A DNA stretch of 8,578 nucleotides from assembly GCA_030613225.1 (NCBI GenBank), contig JAUWMJ010000102.1:1-8578 (forward strand). The letters run 5' to 3'. Source of the DNA: Desulfobacterales bacterium (GTDB lineage Bacteria > Desulfobacterota > Desulfobacteria > Desulfobacterales > JAUWMJ01). The position numbers were made by a program, and so were the translations under genes. Shown in pieces: positions 5,357 to 8,578 of the stretch. The notes below the pieces were generated by a model. The model did no database searches, was not told where the DNA came from, and worked only from the letters and a program-made list of their open reading frames with translations. Each line of letters opens with the position of its first letter. Position 1 is the first letter of the stretch.

Positions 5357-5358
5357 AA

Positions 5359-5377
5359 ATATTGAAAACTTCAATAT
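5359..5377. promoter_or_regulatory. Palindrome 2, probable TA operator
   Basis: ATATTGAA and TTCAATAT form a perfect 8-bp dyad with an AAC spacer, two bases from palindrome 1. The centres are about two helical turns apart (21 bases), which would put two bound dimers on the same face of the DNA. The arm sequence differs from palindrome 1, so a second regulator is possible. Confidence 0.5.
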
Positions 5378-5600
5378 GAAAACCATACACATGTTTATTG
5401 GATAATTGCTAATATTTATATCTTACCATTAGCCCATCACTGAAAACAAGATTATTTTATCTTTTTTAGAAAAAAATAAATATATATTTACTACCAAAAG
5501 TTGACAGGAAAACAGCTTTAAAACGTATTTTAAAGCACTTTTTTCAGTAGTAAAGATGCTGTGAGCAGGCCTGTATCAAGACTTCACAGAAATATTACTA
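5378..5600. other. Divergent intergenic region between the TA operon and the RHH-recombinase operon
   Basis: Very AT-rich, with no gene. It holds a TTGACA at 5501-5506, the dyad at 5515-5536, a 14-base AT palindrome (TAAATATATATTTA) near 5479-5492, and a CTGTGA/TCACAG pair at 5559-5564 and 5584-5589. The last shares its arms with the dyad at 3654-3675 in reversed order. Confidence 0.4.
5515..5544 (+). terminator. AT-rich dyad followed by six T's
   Basis: GCTTTAAAA (5515-5523) pairs perfectly with TTTTAAAGC (5528-5536) around CGTA, and TTTTTT follows at 5539-5544. It has the form of an intrinsic terminator, but the stem is weak and no plus-strand gene lies upstream. As TTGACA sits at 5501-5506, the dyad may instead be an operator on a minor promoter. 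Confidence 0.35.
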
Positions 5601-5629
5601 TTGACATTTATATAACAATTGATTATGTT
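5601..5629 (+). promoter_or_regulatory. Sigma-70 type promoter of the RHH-recombinase operon
   Basis: TTGACA at 5601-5606 and TATGTT at 5624-5629 are 17 bases apart. The predicted message starts near 5636, about 30 bases before the first ATG, and carries the strong GGGGGTGA ribosome site at 5651-5658. Confidence 0.65.
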
Positions 5630-5665
5630 TTATAGAAAAATAATATTTAAGGGGGTGAGATACAT

Positions 5666-5827
5666 ATGGATACAAAAAGCTATTTATTGAAAGATATTCC
5701 TGAAAGCTTCTGGCGACAGATCAAGTCAACAGCAGCACTTAAAGGCGTATCAATTCAAAAGTTCATAGTCGGTCTTATCGAAAAGGAACTGAAGATTAAA
5801 TCTGTACAAATAAAGAGGGCTAAATAA
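5666..5827 (+). CDS. Small ribbon-helix-helix-like protein upstream of the serine recombinase
   Basis: A 53-residue protein with SYLLKDIPESFWRQIKSTAALKGVSIQKFIVGLIEKELK. A short N-terminal strand followed by IPE-x-FW-x2-IK and GVSIQKFIVGLIEKEL is the pattern of Arc/CopG-type ribbon-helix-helix DNA binders. These act as dimers, usually as repressors or accessory DNA-binding factors. The TAA stop shares one base with the recombinase ATG (TAATG), and the recombinase ribosome site (GAGGG, 5815-5819) lies inside this gene, so the two are translationally coupled. Likely roles are control of the recombinase operon or of recombination direction (inference). Confidence 0.7.
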   Translation: MDTKSYLLKDIPESFWRQIKSTAALKGVSIQKFIVGLIEKELKIKSVQIKRAK

Positions 5828-6801
5828 TGAAACAATTAAGATTTGCTCCTATCGTCCGTGTATCCACTGAAAAGCAGGAAAAGCAAGGTGAATCCTTAGA
5901 GACTCAGAAAAAACAGATTATTAGATATGTCGAACAGCTTGGCGGTGTTATTCCTGATTCTTGTTGGCGTTACAGCGGGCAGGAGCATGCAACAGCACAG
6001 TTTCAGTTTGAACGTGCAAAGCTGGAACTGCTCTTAAACGATGCTTCAAGGGGTTTTTTTGATGCTGTTATCATTTGCAATGCTGATAGATGGAGTCGAG
6101 ACAATCGGAAATCTAAAGAAGGTTTGCAAATTCTCAAGGATAATGGCATCCTGTTCTTTATCGGCTCGACTGAAATCAATTTGTTTGTGCCTGAACAAGC
6201 TTTATTTCTTGGAATGTCTACAGAGATCAACGAATTTTTAGCACAACAGTCAGCATTGAAATCAATTATGAACAAAGTTGAAAAAGCAAAGAAAAACATT
6301 CCTGTTTGTGGGAAATTGCCGTCAGGCAGGACTTATGATAAAAAATCAGGAAAGTGGGGAATTGATCCAGAATTTAAAAAAAAGATTGAGTATGCAGCGA
6401 ATCAGCTAATCAGAGGAAACACGCTGCTTAAAATAAGCCAGACTATAGGCATGAATCGTGCGAATCTACGAAACATCTTATTTGATGGAAGCGGAGATAT
6501 ATGGACACAGCACTTTCGAGCCGATAGGTTTAAAATCAATGAAGCGATTGAAACCAAAGTGCCCCGATTATTGACACAGGATGTTATTGAAAAAGTAAAG
6601 CTGCGAGTTCAAAACAACAGAACGGTTTTTCATAAACAACTAAAGAACAAATACATATTAGGCCGTATGATTATGTGTGGTCATTGTGGCGGTGCACTTG
6701 GAGGCAATACAAGAACTGAACGAAACAATTTGCAATATTACAAACATCTGCCTTATAGGAACTGTAAGCACTTTCTATATGTGCCTGCTAAAATGATTTA
6801 G
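5827..6801 (+). CDS. Large serine recombinase, N-terminal part up to an in-frame TAG
   Basis: 324 residues before the amber codon. The N-terminal resolvase domain has the nucleophile Ser13 in VRVSTEKQEKQGESLETQ and the DRWSRD motif (Arg88, Arg91). A Recombinase domain follows (about 160-260: CGKLPSGRTYDKKSGKWG, TIGMNRANLRNIL), then a zinc ribbon beginning MCGHCGG (Cys284, Cys287) with Cys313 and His315 in RNCKHF. The family joins attP and attB through a 5'-phosphoserine and moves phages and islands. The reading frame continues unbroken after TAG at 6799-6801 into a typical coiled-coil C-terminus, so one nonsense change (for example GAG to TAG) or amber read-through explains the break. Without that part the protein would lack the coiled coil that controls synapsis. 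The start is the ATG overlapping the RHH gene. Confidence 0.85.
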   Translation: MKQLRFAPIVRVSTEKQEKQGESLETQKKQIIRYVEQLGGVIPDSCWRYSGQEHATAQFQFERAKLELLLNDASRGFFDAVIICNADRWSRDNRKSKEGLQILKDNGILFFIGSTEINLFVPEQALFLGMSTEINEFLAQQSALKSIMNKVEKAKKNIPVCGKLPSGRTYDKKSGKWGIDPEFKKKIEYAANQLIRGNTLLKISQTIGMNRANLRNILFDGSGDIWTQHFRADRFKINEAIETKVPRLLTQDVIEKVKLRVQNNRTVFHKQLKNKYILGRMIMCGHCGGALGGNTRTERNNLQYYKHLPYRNCKHFLYVPAKMI

Positions 6802-7464
6802 GATGCTGTTCTGGTTCATCTGTTTGGAATGTTCGGCAATCAATCGGAAATGGTAAAAGCTGTAGGCAATGCTATTCCTGATTTTAAACATATCGAATCA
6901 CTTGAATCACAAATTAAGAATCATGAAAAAGAATTAAAGAAAATTGAAAGAGGAAAAGACAGAATAATTGATATGATTCAAGACGGAAATATCAGCCGTG
7001 AGGATGTCAAAAAAAGAATGTCTGCATTAAAAGAAAGGGAATCCCTCTTAAACAAGGAAGTTGAAACTATCAGAGATAAGATAAAAGCAGTTCCAAAGAA
7101 AAAGGAAATAAAAGCAAGAGCAGATTTACTGAAAGCACATATTCAAAGCATTTATACCAACTCTACTGAATTCAAGAATATGGGCTTTGAAGAGAAGAGG
7201 AAATTATGTCAATTTGCTTTTAATGGAAAAGATTTTGAGGGCAATCGTTCAGGTGTCTATGTAAAAAAAGAAAATGATGGCTCATGGTCTTTTGAAATTA
7301 AAGGAATCTTGAACGATTCAGACATCAAAGATTACTTGCCTATGGATAAAGAAAAAGCTAACAGCATACTTGGTATAGAAGATGATAAATACAATCCTTT
7401 TGAAGTTAATACAGATGGTTATGAAAGTACAGAATTGTCATTATCTCGTGGCGATCAACCATGA
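6802..7464 (+). pseudogene. C-terminal coiled-coil part of the same serine recombinase
   Basis: Same frame as the upstream part, starting straight after the TAG. DAVLVHLFGMFG completes the helix that normally follows the zinc ribbon, then a long coiled coil rich in Glu/Lys (LESQIKNHEKELKKIERG ... MSALKERESLLNKEVETI) and a C-terminal globular segment (FEEKRKLCQFAFNGKDF, WSFEIKGIL). The ATG at 6829 has no convincing ribosome site, so independent expression is doubtful. There are no other frameshifts or stops over the whole region 5827-7464, so the inactivation, if real, is recent. Confidence 0.75.
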
Positions 7465-7515
7465 CAACGGCCCCAGGACACGGTCAATCGAAGTTACAAT
7501 AATAGGCCTTTCCGC
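7465..7515. other. Candidate right junction of the mobile element
   Basis: Between the recombinase stop and the DUF4186-like frame lie 51 bases, richer in G and C than the element, with no ribosome site. Serine integrase genes usually sit beside one attachment site. The frame stays open from the recombinase TGA into the DUF4186 frame, and no native start is seen, so the core att site may lie here. The matching partner repeat at the left end is not in this window. Confidence 0.35.
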
Positions 7516-7899
7516 TTGAAAGATTCAGCGCATAAATTTTGCTCGCCTAAAAAGGTTGACAGTGCGCTGGAATTGCTGAAACGTTCTTCCTTCAGGTCAA
7601 AGTTTAAGCTTAACGACAGGGATCGACAGTATATTCAGGATAAAGGTATGGAGACCATAAGGAAACACGCCTTTGATTTTATTCATTCAAGGATAGCTCC
7701 GCAGTTTCCGAAAAATGATGGAAAACAGACGCCCATGAAGGGGCATCCGGCTTTTATTGCCCAGCATGCAACCGCAACATGCTGCAGGGGTTGCCTGCAG
7801 AAATGGCATAACATACAAAAGGATAGGGCATTAAGTGATAATGAGGTTGAATTTACAGTTAATCTGATAATGGGATGGATTGAAAAACAAATTGGCTGA
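7516..7899 (+). CDS. DUF4186-like protein, 5' end probably disturbed
   Basis: A 127-residue frame from a TTG. It matches the DUF4186 layout: SSFRSKFKL (24-32), GMETIRKHAFDFI (44-56), NDGKQTPMKGHP (67-78) and HATATCCRGCLQKWH (84-98), whose Cys89, Cys90, Cys93 and nearby His may bind metal; the function of the family is unknown. The TTG has no Shine-Dalgarno, and the next in-frame ATG is residue 45, inside the domain, so the native start may have been removed by integration of the element just upstream, or may lie elsewhere. The stop is seven bases before the DUF2889-like ATG, so the two genes form an operon. Confidence 0.75.
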   Translation: MKDSAHKFCSPKKVDSALELLKRSSFRSKFKLNDRDRQYIQDKGMETIRKHAFDFIHSRIAPQFPKNDGKQTPMKGHPAFIAQHATATCCRGCLQKWHNIQKDRALSDNEVEFTVNLIMGWIEKQIG

Positions 7900-7906
7900 G
7901 GGAGAG

Positions 7907-8449
7907 ATGAGCTCATTAAACAGCAGTAAGGGTAGAAAAATTCATACCAGAAATATTGAAATTTCCACATATGAATCAGGCGGTGAAAACATAATAGTTG
8001 AGGGAATATTAAAAGAGGATCGTTTGATAGCTTTTTATCATAATTTCGGAGAAAAGCACCCACCTCAGACAGTACATAATATGGTCATACAAATGCTTGT
8101 TGAATGCTCATCTCTCACCATAAAGGAAATAAATGTTGAAATGCCGGAAACACCTCACGAAGAGTGCATTCAGACATCTAATAGTATTCAAAAAATAAAG
8201 GGGCTGAGGATTGCACCTGGTTTTACATCAAAAGTCAAAAAAGCTTTGGGTGGTATTAACGGTTGTCTGCATTTGACAACGCTTGTTCTTGCTATGGCGC
8301 CTGCAATTATCCAGGGTTACTGGGTTAATCGAAATAAAGAAAAAGGGGACAATGAGATTTCTCCCGAAATTATAAACGATTACCTGATTGATACATGCTG
8401 GGTGTGGAGAAAAGACGGCCCTCTTGCAGAACAATTAAACCTAAGTTGA
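7907..8449 (+). CDS. DUF2889-like protein
   Basis: A 180-residue protein. The start is the ATG at 7907; the in-frame TTG at 7880 lies in the previous gene. GAGGGAG lies directly upstream, rather close to the ATG. The DUF2889 family pattern is present: KIHTRNIEISTYE (11-23), HNMVIQMLVECSSLTIKEI (57-75), GLRIAPGF (99-106) and LGGINGCLHLTTLVLAMA (114-131), with the conserved GxxGC-H segment. The biochemical role is unknown. There is no signal peptide. It follows the DUF4186-like gene closely and both look chromosomal rather than part of the element. Confidence 0.8.
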   Translation: MSSLNSSKGRKIHTRNIEISTYESGGENIIVEGILKEDRLIAFYHNFGEKHPPQTVHNMVIQMLVECSSLTIKEINVEMPETPHEECIQTSNSIQKIKGLRIAPGFTSKVKKALGGINGCLHLTTLVLAMAPAIIQGYWVNRNKEKGDNEISPEIINDYLIDTCWVWRKDGPLAEQLNLS

Positions 8450-8489
8450 GCGATTTTTTGCGAAGATATGTGCTGAGATCTTGATGCAT

Positions 8490-8576
8490 AAGGATTTGCA
8501 AAAACCGCAGGTGCCCCGCAGGAAATGCCCTTGGGGTGCATACCCGTGGATATGTCGAGGATTTTTGCAAAGCCTT
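8490..8576. repeat. Long imperfect inverted repeat after the DUF2889-like gene
   Basis: The arms 8490-8504 and 8562-8576 pair at 14 of 15 positions (core TTTGCAAAAA / TTTTTGCAAA, outer AAGG / CCTT). The 57-base centre can pair a little further (GCCCC with GGGGT). It may be a small non-autonomous repeat, an extragenic palindrome, or a long terminator-like structure. An ATG at 8484 opens a frame running off the window (MHKDLQKPQVPRRKC) without a good ribosome site, which I do not call as a gene. Confidence 0.5.
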
Positions 8577-8578
8577 TA

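Noticed and set aside
8370..8570. Minus-strand 66-residue frame at the right edge
   Set aside because: It overlaps the DUF2889-like gene and the long inverted repeat, and has no family resemblance.

Overview
The window is an AT-rich bacterial accessory region that looks like part of an integrated mobile element, with its right edge meeting more ordinary chromosomal genes near 7465-7515. The host cannot be named from the sequence. The DUF4186-like and DUF2889-like pair at the right end, the recombinase types and the AT-rich composition are compatible with an anaerobic proteobacterium such as a Desulfobacterota sulfate reducer; this is inference.

Left part (1-2306, + strand): the 3' end of an unidentified gene, two very small genes, a gene-poor stretch with decayed coding traces (569-907), and three tightly packed unidentified genes (908-1150, 1160-1549, 1542-2306), the last a 254-residue coiled-coil protein. 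They are spaced like an operon and none matches a family I recognise.

Hairpin region (2310-2634): directly after the coiled-coil gene lies a run of about eight inverted repeats with unrelated stems, while a short motif, ACTTTTCAC or a close variant, recurs in their loops or just beside them. This is the most unusual structure in the window.

Centre (2640-5400): a short tyrosine recombinase with a good promoter and a possible operator (2984-3589), a gene-poor stretch with a possible remnant, then a minus-strand operon of three genes: a DUF4258-like toxin, an MqsA/YgiT-type zinc-finger plus helix-turn-helix antitoxin with a long C-terminal extension, and a DUF6941-like protein whose start lies inside the antitoxin gene. 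Two adjacent palindromes upstream are probable autoregulatory operators.

Right part (5400-8578, + strand): a promoter drives a 53-residue ribbon-helix-helix-like protein whose stop overlaps the start of a large serine recombinase. The recombinase frame is broken once, by an in-frame TAG at 6799-6801. Just after it, a DUF4186-like gene lacks a convincing start, which suggests that the element integrated at the 5' end of this gene. A DUF2889-like gene and a long imperfect inverted repeat close the window.
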